Part shown: positions 34,790 through 43,389 of the stretch, piece after piece | How the letters are laid out: each line of letters begins with the position of its first letter | Numbering within the stretch: the stretch's first letter is position 1 | DNA from: Micromonospora sp. CP22 | GTDB lineage: Bacteria > Actinomycetota > Actinomycetes > Mycobacteriales > Micromonosporaceae | DNA length: 64,000 nt | Reading direction: 5' to 3' | Assembly (NCBI RefSeq): GCF_009712475.1 | Contig: NZ_VCJO01000021.1 | Coordinates: 1-64,000 of the forward strand | The notes under the pieces: model-generated | Told to the model about the DNA's origin: nothing | The model's database searches: none | What the model saw: the letters and a program-made list of their open reading frames with translations, nothing else | Translations under genes and position numbers: made by a program

Positions 34790-35749
34790 GTGGACGAGGT
34801 CCGCAACCTGGTCATCATCGGCTCCGGGCCAGCCGGTTACACGGCGGCGGTCTACGCGGCGCGCGCCAACCTCAAGCCTCTGGTGATCGAGGGGGTGCAG
34901 TCCGGTGGCGCTCTGATGACCACCACCGAGGTGGAGAACTTCCCCGGCTTCGCGGACGGCATTCTCGGTCCCGAGCTGATGGACAACATGCGTAAGCAGG
35001 CCGAGCGGTTCGGTGCCGAGTTCCTGACCGACGACGTCACCCGGGTCGAGTTGACCGACACCGGTCACCCCGGCGCGGTCAGCACCATCTGGGTCGGCGA
35101 GACCGCGTACCGCGCCCGCGCCGTGATCCTCGCCACGGGCTCCGCCTGGCGTCCACTCGGCGTACCCGGGGAGCAGGAGTACCTCGGGCACGGCGTCTCC
35201 TCCTGCGCCACCTGTGACGGTTTCTTCTTCCGCAACCAGCACATCGTGGTGGTCGGTGGTGGTGACTCGGCGATGGAGGAGGCCAGCTTCCTGACCCGCT
35301 TCGCCGACTCGGTGACGATCCTCCACCGCCGGGACTCGTTCCGGGCAAGCAAGATCATGGCCGAGCGGGCGCTGAGCAACGACAAGATCAAGGTCGAGTG
35401 GAACACCGTGGTGGAGGAGGTGCTCGGCGAGGACGGCAAGGTCTCCGGCGTACGGGTACGCAACGTCCACACCGGCGAGACCAAGGTGCTCGACGTCACC
35501 GGGGTGTTCGTGGCGATCGGTCACGACCCGCGCAGTGAACTGTTCCGCGGGCAGGTGGAGATGGACGACGAGGGGTACGTGAAGGTGCAGGCCCCCAGCA
35601 CCCGGACCAGCATTCCCGGTGTCTTCGCCGCCGGTGACCTGGTCGACCACACGTACCGGCAGGCGATCACCGCGGCCGGAACCGGCTGCGCGGCCGCCCT
35701 GGACGCGGAACGTTTCATCGCGACGTTGCCCAAGAGCGACGGGCAGTAG
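34790..35749 (+). CDS. trxB: Thioredoxin reductase
   Basis: The 319-residue flavoprotein transfers electrons from NADPH to thioredoxin. It has the FAD motif IIGSGPAGYTAAVYAAR, the NADPH motif VVGGGDSAMEEA, the redox pair CATC (Cys 139 and 142) and the C-terminal FAAGDLVDHTYRQA. The GTG start follows GGGAG by about six bases; the frame is open further upstream but without conserved residues. trxA follows after 102 bases, probably in the same SigM-controlled unit. Confidence 0.96.
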   Translation: MDEVRNLVIIGSGPAGYTAAVYAARANLKPLVIEGVQSGGALMTTTEVENFPGFADGILGPELMDNMRKQAERFGAEFLTDDVTRVELTDTGHPGAVSTIWVGETAYRARAVILATGSAWRPLGVPGEQEYLGHGVSSCATCDGFFFRNQHIVVVGGGDSAMEEASFLTRFADSVTILHRRDSFRASKIMAERALSNDKIKVEWNTVVEEVLGEDGKVSGVRVRNVHTGETKVLDVTGVFVAIGHDPRSELFRGQVEMDDEGYVKVQAPSTRTSIPGVFAAGDLVDHTYRQAITAAGTGCAAALDAERFIATLPKSDGQ

Positions 35750-35851
35750 GGCGGTGGAGGCGGGGCGGGCCCTGGCGCAGCCCCACCGGCCCCGTTGCCA
35801 GTCGCGCCGAGGCTGAACCAGACACATCGCAGCAGGAGGAGGGGTCCACAA

Positions 35852-36175
35852 GTGGGAGCAACCAAGTCGGTCACCGACGCGAGCTTCGCCGCAGACGTAC
35901 TGAAGTCCGACAAGCCGGTCCTGGTCGATTTCTGGGCCGAGTGGTGCGGTCCGTGCCGCAAGGTGTCGCCGCTGCTGGAGGAGATCGCCGGCGAGATGGG
36001 TGACCGGGTCAGCATCGTCAAGCTCAACATCGACGAGAACCCGGAGACCGCCCGAACGTACCGGGTGATGTCGGTGCCGACCCTCACCGTGTTCAAGAAC
36101 GGTGAGCCGGTGCAGTCGATCGCCGGAGCCAAGCCCAAGGGCGATCTGGTCAAGCTGATCGAATCGGCCCTCTGA
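35852..36175 (+). CDS. trxA: Thioredoxin
   Basis: The 107-residue protein has the active site WCGPC within FWAEWCGPCRKVSPLLEE and the cis-proline motif SVPTLTVFKNGE. The GTG start has GGAGGAGGGG about seven bases upstream. It is followed by a strong terminator, so the trxB-trxA unit ends here. Confidence 0.96.
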   Translation: MGATKSVTDASFAADVLKSDKPVLVDFWAEWCGPCRKVSPLLEEIAGEMGDRVSIVKLNIDENPETARTYRVMSVPTLTVFKNGEPVQSIAGAKPKGDLVKLIESAL

Positions 36176-36193
36176 CCCCAACACGACGACATT

Positions 36194-36239
36194 CGCCTCG
36201 ACCCCGTGCCCAGTACCGGCACGGGGTCGAGGCGTTTTT
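36194..36239 (+). terminator. Canonical intrinsic terminator after trxA
   Basis: A perfect 17-bp stem (36194-36210 with 36218-36234), a seven-base loop and a TTTTT tract at 36235-36239 follow the trxA stop. The T tract is uncommon among terminators in this window. Confidence 0.92.
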
Positions 36240-36382
36240 CGCCGCCCGCACCCCTGCGGATCCTTCAGCGCATAACCTCGAACTCGGGGCCGCCGGATGC
36301 CGGTGAGCACCTGGTCCGGCCGACGAGGCCCACTCGTCGTTCGGCAGGCCCGGCAGCCACCACCGTGCAGAGGGGGTCGTGC

Positions 36383-37549
36383 GTGCGTCCGATCCGTCCC
36401 GGTGACCGGGGACCCGCAGTGGCCGAGATCCGGGCGGTGTTGACCGGCCTCGACCTGCTGTCCAAGGCGACCGGCCCGCACAGTGACGAGTTCGACTCGG
36501 CAACCGAACGAGCGGTCCGTGCGTTCCAGCAGTCGCGGGGCCTCAGCGTCGACGGCCGGGTCGGCGCCGAGACCTGGCGGGCGCTCGACGCCGCCCGCTG
36601 GCGGCTGGGTGCCCGCACCCTCTACCACGCGGTGCCGGTCCCGCTCACCGGCGAGGATGTCCGGTCGCTCCAGGAGCGGCTGCTGGAGATGGGATACGAC
36701 ACCGGCCGGGCCGACGCCATCTACGGCATCCGCACCTCCCGGGCGGTGGCGCAGTTCCAGCGTGAGGTGGGGCTCGTGCCCGACGGCACCTGCGGCCCGC
36801 AGACCATGAACGCCCTGCGCCGGCTGGGCCGGAAGGTGGTCGGCGGCCGACCGCAGTGGTTGCGCGAGTCCGACGCCATCCGGCAGTCCGGCCCGACCCT
36901 GGTCGGACGGACCGTGGTGATCGACCCGGGCCACGGCGGTACCGACCCGGGCGTGGTGGTGACGGACGGTCCGCTGCGCTGGACCGAAGCGGACCTGATG
37001 CACGATCTGGCCAGCCGGTTGGAGGGGCGGCTCGCCGCCTCCGGCGTACGGGTGCAGCTCACTCGGGGACCGTCGCCGGCCACCTGCCTGCCCGACATCG
37101 ACCGGGCGCACCTGGCCAACTCGCTCGGCGCCGACGTGTTCATCTCGCTGCACACCGACGGCCACGCCAACCCGATGGCCGAGGGAGTCGCCACCTACCA
37201 CTACGGCACCGACAACGGCGTGACCTCGGCGACCGGCGAACGGCTGGCCGGGCTGGTCCAGCGGGAGATCGTCGCGCGCACCGGGCTGCGGGACTGCCGC
37301 ACCCACGCCAAGGCGTGGGACCTGCTCCGGATCACCCGCATGCCGGCGGTACGCGTCGAGGTCGGCTACCTCACCTCGCCGACGGACCGGGAACGACTGA
37401 TCGCCCCCCGGTTCCGGGACAGGCTGGTCGAGGCGATGGTTGCCGCAGTACAGCGGATGTACCTGCCGATCGAACGCGACGTGCCGACCGGCTCGATCGA
37501 CGTCAGCGAGCTGCGGGCGGCGGTCGCCGCCGGCACCGTGGTGGACTGA
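36383..37549 (+). CDS. cwlM: CwlM-type N-acetylmuramoyl-L-alanine amidase homologue
   Basis: The 388-residue protein has two peptidoglycan-binding domains (RAFQQSRGLSVDGRVG; AQFQREVGLVPDGTCG) and an amidase_3 domain with zinc-ligand motifs VIDPGHGG, TEADLMHD and SLHTDGHAN, plus VEVGYLTS. No signal peptide is visible, matching mycobacterial CwlM, which is cytoplasmic and activates MurA when phosphorylated. Position after trxA agrees with that assignment. The GTG has AGGGGG six bases upstream. Whether the amidase is active is unknown. Confidence 0.9.
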   Translation: MRPIRPGDRGPAVAEIRAVLTGLDLLSKATGPHSDEFDSATERAVRAFQQSRGLSVDGRVGAETWRALDAARWRLGARTLYHAVPVPLTGEDVRSLQERLLEMGYDTGRADAIYGIRTSRAVAQFQREVGLVPDGTCGPQTMNALRRLGRKVVGGRPQWLRESDAIRQSGPTLVGRTVVIDPGHGGTDPGVVVTDGPLRWTEADLMHDLASRLEGRLAASGVRVQLTRGPSPATCLPDIDRAHLANSLGADVFISLHTDGHANPMAEGVATYHYGTDNGVTSATGERLAGLVQREIVARTGLRDCRTHAKAWDLLRITRMPAVRVEVGYLTSPTDRERLIAPRFRDRLVEAMVAAVQRMYLPIERDVPTGSIDVSELRAAVAAGTVVD

Positions 37550-37558
37550 GCGACCCGG

Positions 37559-38224
37559 TCAGCCGGCCGTGGAACGGGTGGCGGGCGTCGGCCGGACCGG
37601 ACGCAGCAGCGACTCCGGGCTCATCGAGCCGAGCAGCTTCTCCAGCGCGTACTCGACGTCGGACTTCCAGCTCAACGCCGTCCGCAGCTCCAGTCGCAGC
37701 CGTGGGAACCGTGGATGGGGACGCACCGTCTTGAAGCCAACCGACAGGAAGAAGTCAGCGGGTGCCACACAGACGCCACCCGGGTCGGCGGCGTCACCGA
37801 ACTTGGCGTCGCCGAACGCCTCGATCGCCTTGATCCCGCGCTTGGTCAGGTCGCGGGCCACCCCCTGCACCAACATTCGGCCGAGGCCGCCGCCGGAGAA
37901 CGCGGGCACCACGTTGGCGGTCATCAGCAGCGCCGCGTCGGCGGAGACCGGAGAGGTGGGAAAGGCCATGGAACGCGGCACGTAGGCCGGTGGGGCGTAC
38001 ATGACGAAGCCGGCCGGCATTCCGTCGACGTAGATCAACTTGCCGCAGGAACCCCATTCGAGCAGGGTCTGCGAAACCCACGCCTCCTTCTCCAGCCCCG
38101 GGTCGCCCGCCGCGCAGGCACGGTCGGCGGAGACCGGGTCAAGCTCCCAGTAGACGCACTGCCGGCAGGGACGGGGCAGGTCCTCCAGGGTGTCCAGGGT
38201 CAGACTCACCAGACGTCGCGACAT
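37559..38224 (-). CDS. GNAT-family acetyltransferase-like protein
   Basis: The 221-residue protein has a GNAT-like core: LIYVDGMPAGFVMYAPP, then LLMTANVVPAFSGGGLGRMLVQGVARDL in parts, where the GGGLGR loop would hold acetyl-CoA. The N-terminal CRQCVYWELDP is typical of the actinobacterial group to which Rv3916c belongs. Substrate is unknown. It is convergent with cwlM with only nine bases between stops. Confidence 0.8.
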   Translation of the reverse strand: MSRRLVSLTLDTLEDLPRPCRQCVYWELDPVSADRACAAGDPGLEKEAWVSQTLLEWGSCGKLIYVDGMPAGFVMYAPPAYVPRSMAFPTSPVSADAALLMTANVVPAFSGGGLGRMLVQGVARDLTKRGIKAIEAFGDAKFGDAADPGGVCVAPADFFLSVGFKTVRPHPRFPRLRLELRTALSWKSDVEYALEKLLGSMSPESLLRPVRPTPATRSTAG

Positions 38225-38543
38225 GGGCAGTTCCCCACACTAGGCTCGGAGGTGGGACCGGCCCAAGCGGCACTGCCGCTTCAGCGGCCGGACAGCACCG
38301 CCGTGTTCCTGCCCCCGACGAGCGATCGTACGCCGACGATCGGCGGCAGGGGAGGAGTAAGGGCGAACGTGCACCTCAGAGGCGTCAGCTGGGGGTCCGG
38401 CATGTGGACGCGCGAATAATCGAGAGCGCGTCGGAGGGTGAACGGCGGCTACCATCGACACTCGGCGCGCCGTGCCGCCATGGTCGCCGTCGTCCCGGGT
38501 ATCCGGGGCCGGAGCCCGTCCGAGCAGCCATCGGGGTGATGTG
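38225..38543. other. Divergent spacer, no feature recognised
   Basis: This region separates the GNAT gene from the aminotransferase gene and should contain both promoters. I see no convincing hexamers, repeats, DnaA boxes or small genes. Confidence 0.4.
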
Positions 38544-39857
38544 ATGACCGGCACGACACTCGACGACTACACCGACCGGTATGCCCGCCGGGTGCGGGGA
38601 ATGACCGCGTCCGAGATCAGGGCCCTGTTCGCGGTGGCCAGCCGACCGGAGGTCGTCTCGCTCGCCGGTGGGGCGCCCTACATCGCCGCGCTGCCACTGG
38701 ACGCCGTCGGCGAGATGCTCGGCCGGCTCGGTGCCGAGCACGGCAGCACCACCCTTCAGTACGGCATCGGCCAGGGCACCCTGGAGCTGCGGGAGCGGAT
38801 CTGCGAGGTGATGGCCCTCTCCGGCATCGACGCCGCCTGCGGTGCCTCGCCGGAGGACGTGGTGGTGACCGTGGGCGGGCAGCAGGCGCTCGACCTGGTC
38901 GCCCGGCTCTTCCTGGACCCGGGCGACGTGGTGCTCGCCGAGGGGCCGACCTACGTCGGCGCACTCGGAGTGTTCCAGGCCGCCCAGGCGCAGGTGGTAC
39001 ACGTGGCGATGGACGACGAGGGGCTGATCCCGGAGGCGCTGGAACTCGCCATCACGGAGCAGGCCCGGGCGGGCCGCCGGGTCAAGTTCCTCTACACCAT
39101 CCCCACCTTCCAGAACCCGACCGGCGTGACGCTGACCGAGCAACGACGTGAGCAGGTTCTCGACATCTGCGAGCGCGCCGGGCTGCTGGTGGTCGAGGAC
39201 GACCCGTACGGCCAGTTGAGCTTCGAGGGTGAGGCGCCCGCGCCGTTGCGCGCGCGACGCCGGGACGGCGTCTTCTACCTCAGCACGTTCTCCAAGACGT
39301 TCGCTCCCGGGCTGCGGGTCGGGTGGATCCTCGCGCCGCACGCGGTACGCGACAAGCTGGTGATCGCCAGCGAGGCGCAGATCCTCTGTCCCAGCGCGTA
39401 CGCGCAGGCCGCGGTCAGCACCTACCTCGGCACCATGCCCTGGCGTGAGCAGCTGAAGGTCTACCGGGAGGTCTACCGGGAGCGGCGCGACGCGATGCTC
39501 ACCGCGCTGGAGGACCTGATGCCCGTCGGCACCCGGTGGACCGAGCCGGGAGGCGGGCTGTTCGTCTGGGCCACGCTGCCGGAGGGGTTGGACTCGAAGG
39601 CGATGATGCCTCGGGCCATCGCCGCGCGGGTCGCGTACGTGCCCGGAACCGGCTTCTACGCCGACGGCAGCGGCAACGGCCACATCCGGCTCAACTTCTC
39701 CTTCCCGTCGCCGGAGCGCATCCGTGAGGGCGTCCGCCGGTTGGCCAGCGTGATGGAGCAGGACATCGCCATGCGCCGGGTGTTCGGCGCGGTCAGCGAT
39801 TCGAGCACCCGGCGGGGCCGGGCCGGTTGGGACGCGCCCGGACCCGACTTGGCATGA
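38544..39857 (+). CDS. PLP-dependent aminotransferase, class I/II
   Basis: The 437-residue fold type I enzyme resembles the 2-aminoadipate / MocR-catalytic group. The PLP lysine lies in TFSKTFAPGLRVGW; IPTFQNPTGVTL, VVEDDPYGQLSF and the C-terminal HIRLNFSFPSPE are family motifs. Substrate is unknown. ATG and the preceding GTG are both possible starts. It overlaps the ATP-grasp gene by four bases, so the two probably act in one pathway, possibly amino-acid or dipeptide metabolism. Confidence 0.88.
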   Translation: MTGTTLDDYTDRYARRVRGMTASEIRALFAVASRPEVVSLAGGAPYIAALPLDAVGEMLGRLGAEHGSTTLQYGIGQGTLELRERICEVMALSGIDAACGASPEDVVVTVGGQQALDLVARLFLDPGDVVLAEGPTYVGALGVFQAAQAQVVHVAMDDEGLIPEALELAITEQARAGRRVKFLYTIPTFQNPTGVTLTEQRREQVLDICERAGLLVVEDDPYGQLSFEGEAPAPLRARRRDGVFYLSTFSKTFAPGLRVGWILAPHAVRDKLVIASEAQILCPSAYAQAAVSTYLGTMPWREQLKVYREVYRERRDAMLTALEDLMPVGTRWTEPGGGLFVWATLPEGLDSKAMMPRAIAARVAYVPGTGFYADGSGNGHIRLNFSFPSPERIREGVRRLASVMEQDIAMRRVFGAVSDSSTRRGRAGWDAPGPDLA

Positions 39858-40855
39858 TGCCCGGCATGGGTGTCACCGCTGCCGAAGAACCCGCCGTGTC
39901 GGGCCCCGAGACCACCGATCTCCATGTGCTCGTGCTCGCCGGTGGCCTGTCGTACGAGCGTGACGTGTCGCTGCGCTCGGGGCGCCGGGTACTCGACGCG
40001 CTGCGCGCCGTCGGAATGCAGGCCGAGCTGCGCGACGCCGATGTCGCCCTGCTGCCGGCCCTGAGCGCGGACCCACCCGACGCCGTGGTGATCGCCCTGC
40101 ACGGTGCCACCGGCGAGGACGGGTCCCTGCGTGGCGTCCTGGACCTCTGCGGCGTCCCGTACGTCGGATGCGATGCTCGCGCGTCCCGCCTCGCCTGGGA
40201 CAAGCCGTCGGCGAAGGCCGTACTGCGGGAGGCCGGCATCGCCACTCCGGACTGGGTGGCTCTCCCCCACGACCGGTTCAGCGAACTCGGCGCGGTGGCC
40301 GTGCTGGACCGCATCGTCGACCGGTTGGGGCTGCCGCTCATGGTGAAGCCCGCCCAGGGCGGTTCCGGCCTGGGCGCCGCCGTGGTCCGGGACGCGGCAT
40401 CGCTGCCGGCCGCCATGGTGGGTTGTTTCGCGTACGACTCGACGGCGCTCGTCGAACGGTACGTCTCCGGCATGGACGTGGCGGTATCCGTCGTCGACCT
40501 CGGCGACGGCCCGCAGGCACTCCCGGCCGTGGAGATCGTGCCCCGCAACGGGGTGTACGACTACGCGGCCCGCTACACCGCCGGCCGGACCACCTGGCAC
40601 ACCCCGGCCCGTCTGGAGCCGTCGGTCGCCGAATCGGTGGCCCAGGTCGCCCTGTCCGCCCATACCGCTCTCGGCCTGCGTGACCTCAGCCGAGTCGACC
40701 TGATCGTCGACTCGGCCGGGCAGCCACACGTCCTTGAGGTCAACGTCTCGCCGGGCATGACCGAGACGTCGCTGTTGCCGCTCGCGGTCCAGGCGGCCGG
40801 TCTCGACTTCGGCCGCGTGATCGGCAACCTGGTCGCCCGCGCCGCGGCGCGCTGA
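39854..40855 (+). CDS. D-alanine-D-alanine ligase-like ATP-grasp protein
   Basis: The 333-residue protein has the Ddl pattern: LAGGLSYERDVSLRSG, IALHGATGEDGSLRGVLDL in parts, VKPAQGGSGLGAAVV, and the C-terminal HVLEVNVSPGMTETSLLP with metal and phosphate ligands. It could make D-Ala-D-Ala or another dipeptide; genome-wide context would be needed to know if it is the main Ddl. Starts at 39854, 39857 and 39866 are possible; the first overlaps the aminotransferase stop. Confidence 0.82.
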   Translation: MMPGMGVTAAEEPAVSGPETTDLHVLVLAGGLSYERDVSLRSGRRVLDALRAVGMQAELRDADVALLPALSADPPDAVVIALHGATGEDGSLRGVLDLCGVPYVGCDARASRLAWDKPSAKAVLREAGIATPDWVALPHDRFSELGAVAVLDRIVDRLGLPLMVKPAQGGSGLGAAVVRDAASLPAAMVGCFAYDSTALVERYVSGMDVAVSVVDLGDGPQALPAVEIVPRNGVYDYAARYTAGRTTWHTPARLEPSVAESVAQVALSAHTALGLRDLSRVDLIVDSAGQPHVLEVNVSPGMTETSLLPLAVQAAGLDFGRVIGNLVARAAAR

Positions 40856-40882
40856 TCCCCGCGCACCGCCCGCCTGGATCGC

Positions 40883-41998
40883 TCAGTTAGTCGGGCGCGG
40901 TCCGTCCGCATCCGGGGCTGGCTGCTGCGCCTCCACCATGTCGGCCTTCGGGCCGTTGGTTTCGGCGTCGGCGCGTCCAGCGGCTCCACTGGTTTCGGCG
41001 GCGTCGGTGGACTCTGCGCCGTCGGTGGGTTCAGCCGCCTCGGCAGGGTCGGCAACTCCGGTGCTTTCGGTCGGCTCGGTGATTTCAGCCGTTCCGGTGG
41101 CGGCGGTGGCCGGGCTCGCGATTTCAGCCTGAGCGCCGCCGCCGATCTCAGCCGGCGGGCCGGTCGTGTTGGGAGCCGACTGCTCGGTCTGCTCCTGGCG
41201 AGCTCCGTCCGGGTCAGCCTCCGTTCCGCCTTGCGGCGCTGCGTCACCTTGCTCCGCTGCCGCATCGGCGACCGGATCGGCTGACCGCTCCGCACCGACC
41301 GTGGCTCCGGGCGCGTCCGGCGGCGCGGCCGTCTCGCCGATGGCGTCCAGGAGCGAGCCGCTCTCGCTCGACGTCTCGTCGGTCGGCGCGGCCGCTTGCG
41401 CGGCCAAGCTGGACGGCGCCTGCCACTGGATGCGAGGTGGTTCGGCGAGCGGCCGCCCGCCGAACTCGGCCAGCCAGGCCGCGACCAGAGCCAGGTTCTC
41501 CCGCCACTTGTCCTCCGAGATCGGCGGCAGGATCGAGTCCCAGAGCGACAGGAAGGTCCCACGGAGCTGGAGCCGACCGTACGGCCGGGCAAGGAACCAC
41601 ATGTGGAGATGAGCGGAGCCGTCGCCCCAGCGGTTGACGTGCACCCGGGCCACCCCGTCCAGCGAACGGATGGCTCGCTCAAGGCGTACCGTCATCACGC
41701 CCAACTCGGCCGCGAGCAGGTTTGGCAGGTCCCCGAGGTCGAGGTGTGACCGTGACTCCAGGATCAGCACCATGGGCAGTCCGGTCGGCCGGTCCATCGC
41801 CCGAACCCGCCAGCGTTCCCCGACCCAGATATACGCCTCGTCGGGGGCCAGGCAGGCGGTGCACTCTCGGTGAGCCTCGCCCTTGCGGGGCGGCTCGACA
41901 GGAACCGGGTCGTCGAGTTGCTTGACCCGGAGGTCGCCTTCGAAGGGGAAGGACGGCCACTGGGTGAAGTCCGGAATCGAGGGAGGGGTGTCTTGCAC
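40883..41998 (-). CDS. HIT-like protein with long Ala/Glu/Thr-rich tail
   Basis: Residues 1-200 contain a HIT-like fold: CTACLAPDEAYIWVGERWRV, MVLILESRSHLDLGDLPN and HVNRWGDGSAHLHMWFLARP (in parts), where HLHMW is a degenerate HxHxH triad. The remaining 170 residues are low-complexity, rich in Ala, Glu, Thr and Pro, and likely disordered. The GTG start has AGGG about nine bases upstream; a longer frame adds no conserved residues. Enzymatic role is unknown. It is convergent with the ATP-grasp gene and its promoter faces the parS/DnaA-box region. Confidence 0.7.
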   Translation of the reverse strand: MQDTPPSIPDFTQWPSFPFEGDLRVKQLDDPVPVEPPRKGEAHRECTACLAPDEAYIWVGERWRVRAMDRPTGLPMVLILESRSHLDLGDLPNLLAAELGVMTVRLERAIRSLDGVARVHVNRWGDGSAHLHMWFLARPYGRLQLRGTFLSLWDSILPPISEDKWRENLALVAAWLAEFGGRPLAEPPRIQWQAPSSLAAQAAAPTDETSSESGSLLDAIGETAAPPDAPGATVGAERSADPVADAAAEQGDAAPQGGTEADPDGARQEQTEQSAPNTTGPPAEIGGGAQAEIASPATAATGTAEITEPTESTGVADPAEAAEPTDGAESTDAAETSGAAGRADAETNGPKADMVEAQQPAPDADGPRPTN

Positions 41999-42108
41999 GA
42001 CGCTGACCCTAACCGAGTCCGGGACCACTGTCCCTACCCGAAACGGCTTCGGCTCTCCGGAGGGCTCGGATGCCGAGCCAGGGAGCGACGAAGGCGTTCT
42101 CCCCAGAG

Positions 42109-42222
42109 TTATCCACAGGCTCGCGAGTTGGTTGTTTCGCGCTCTGATCCCGGCTCGACAAGGGGTTTCGGCCAACGTTTCACGTGAAACACCGCGACCC
42201 TGTGGACAACCGGTGTGGATAA
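42109..42222. promoter_or_regulatory. DnaA boxes beside parS
   Basis: Three boxes occur: TTATCCACA at 42109-42117, TGTGGACAA at 42201-42209 and TGTGGATAA at 42214-42222. Two are perfect matches to the strong box. They interleave with a parS site at 42177-42190 in the spacer between the HIT-like gene and parB. Confidence 0.65.
42177..42190. promoter_or_regulatory. parS site 1
   Basis: A perfect palindrome GTTTCACGTGAAAC, identical to the core parS consensus bound by ParB. It lies downstream of parB, between DnaA boxes. Confidence 0.95.
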
Positions 42223-42244
42223 CGCAGCCTCGACCACCCCCGTC

Positions 42245-42258
42245 GTTTCACGTGAAAC
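42245..42258. promoter_or_regulatory. parS site 2
   Basis: Second perfect copy of GTTTCACGTGAAAC, 68 bases from site 1 and just beyond the parB terminator. Confidence 0.95.
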
Positions 42259-42309
42259 ACCCACCCGTGATCCGACCACGGAACTGGCGGCGCGGGCCGG
42301 CCCACACAA

Positions 42310-42353
42310 ACGACAGGGCCGCCTCGTCGCAGTCGGCGAGGCGGCCCTGTCGT
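42310..42353. terminator. Terminator hairpin after parB
   Basis: A perfect 17-bp stem (42310-42326 with 42337-42353) with a 10-base loop lies eight bases beyond the parB stop and probably ends the parAB transcript. Confidence 0.85.
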
Positions 42354-42360
42354 GCGCGGT

Positions 42361-43362
42361 TCAGTCTGTCGGTTCTTCGCGTTCCACTCCGATGATGCCG
42401 ACGATCCGCTCCAGGTCGTCGACGGTCGCGAACTCGATCGTGATCTTTCCCTTGCTCCGCCCGATGTCGACCTTCACGCGAGTGTCGAACCGGTCGGAGA
42501 GACGGTCGGCCAGATCGTTCAACGCCGGGGCATGCGGCTTGGGTCGGCGCTTCGCCGTCTCCTTCTTGCCCGGGCCGTCGCTGAGGGCCAGCGCCACGAT
42601 CTCCTCGGTCGCCCGGACCGACAGACCTTCGGCGACGATCCGCAACGCCAACTGCTCCTGGGTCTCAGGATCCTCCAGGCTCAGCAGTGCTCGGGCATGT
42701 CCGGCGGAGAGCACCCCGGCAGCGACGCGTCGCTGTACCGGTGCCGGCAGATTCATCAGTCGGATGGTGTTCGAGATCTGTGGGCGGCTGCGACCGATGC
42801 GCCGGGCGAGTTCCTCGTGGGTGGCCCCGAACTCCTCCAGCAGTTGCTGGTAGGCAGCCGCCTCTTCCAACGGGTTGAGGTTCGCCCGGTGGATGTTCTC
42901 CAGCAGCGCGTCCCGCAGCATGGCGTCGTCGCGGGTGTCCCGCACGATCGCCGGGATGGTCTCCCGCCCGACCGCCTGGGCGGCTCGCCACCGCCGCTCG
43001 CCCATGACGAGTTCGAACTTCTCGCCGTCGAGTTGCCGGACCACGATCGGCTGGAGGAAGCCGACCTCCTGGATGGAGGTCTTCAGCTCCTCCAGTGCCT
43101 CCTCGTCGAAGACCTGACGCGGCTGCTTCGGGTTGGGCACGATCGAGTCGACGGGGATCTCCGCGAAGCGCGCGCCCGGCACCGGGCTGAGCGTCGACTC
43201 GGGCTCGATCGTCAGCGCCGGAGCCGGTGCCGCAGCGGGTGCCGCGACAGTCGGCGCTCCTGGGGTGGGCGTGTCGACACCAGCGGCAGTGCCCGGTGCC
43301 GGCCCGGTCGGGATAAGCGCCCCCAGGCCCCGTCCCAGACCACCCCGTGGACGGTTCTTCAT
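42361..43362 (-). CDS. parB: Chromosome-partitioning protein ParB
   Basis: ParB binds parS, spreads on DNA as a CTP-dependent clamp, and works with ParA to separate origins. The 333-residue protein has the CTP-binding motifs (QPIVVR, GERRWRA, ENIHRANLNPLEEA), the parS-reading helix-turn-helix (EELARRIGRSRPQISNTIRL in parts), and a C-terminal dimerisation domain (DLADRLSDRFDTRVKVDIG in parts). It starts MKNRPRGGLGRGLGALIP, the ParA-stimulating tail. Four perfect parS sites lie nearby. Confidence 0.97.
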   Translation of the reverse strand: MKNRPRGGLGRGLGALIPTGPAPGTAAGVDTPTPGAPTVAAPAAAPAPALTIEPESTLSPVPGARFAEIPVDSIVPNPKQPRQVFDEEALEELKTSIQEVGFLQPIVVRQLDGEKFELVMGERRWRAAQAVGRETIPAIVRDTRDDAMLRDALLENIHRANLNPLEEAAAYQQLLEEFGATHEELARRIGRSRPQISNTIRLMNLPAPVQRRVAAGVLSAGHARALLSLEDPETQEQLALRIVAEGLSVRATEEIVALALSDGPGKKETAKRRPKPHAPALNDLADRLSDRFDTRVKVDIGRSKGKITIEFATVDDLERIVGIIGVEREEPTD

Positions 43363-43389
43363 GCCACGCCTCCCAGCGCCTCGTCCGCA

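Noticed and set aside
34079..37306. 1075-codon minus-strand open frame across anti-sigma, trxB, trxA and cwlM
   Set aside because: Four well-supported genes occupy the other strand; the frame is a high-GC artefact.
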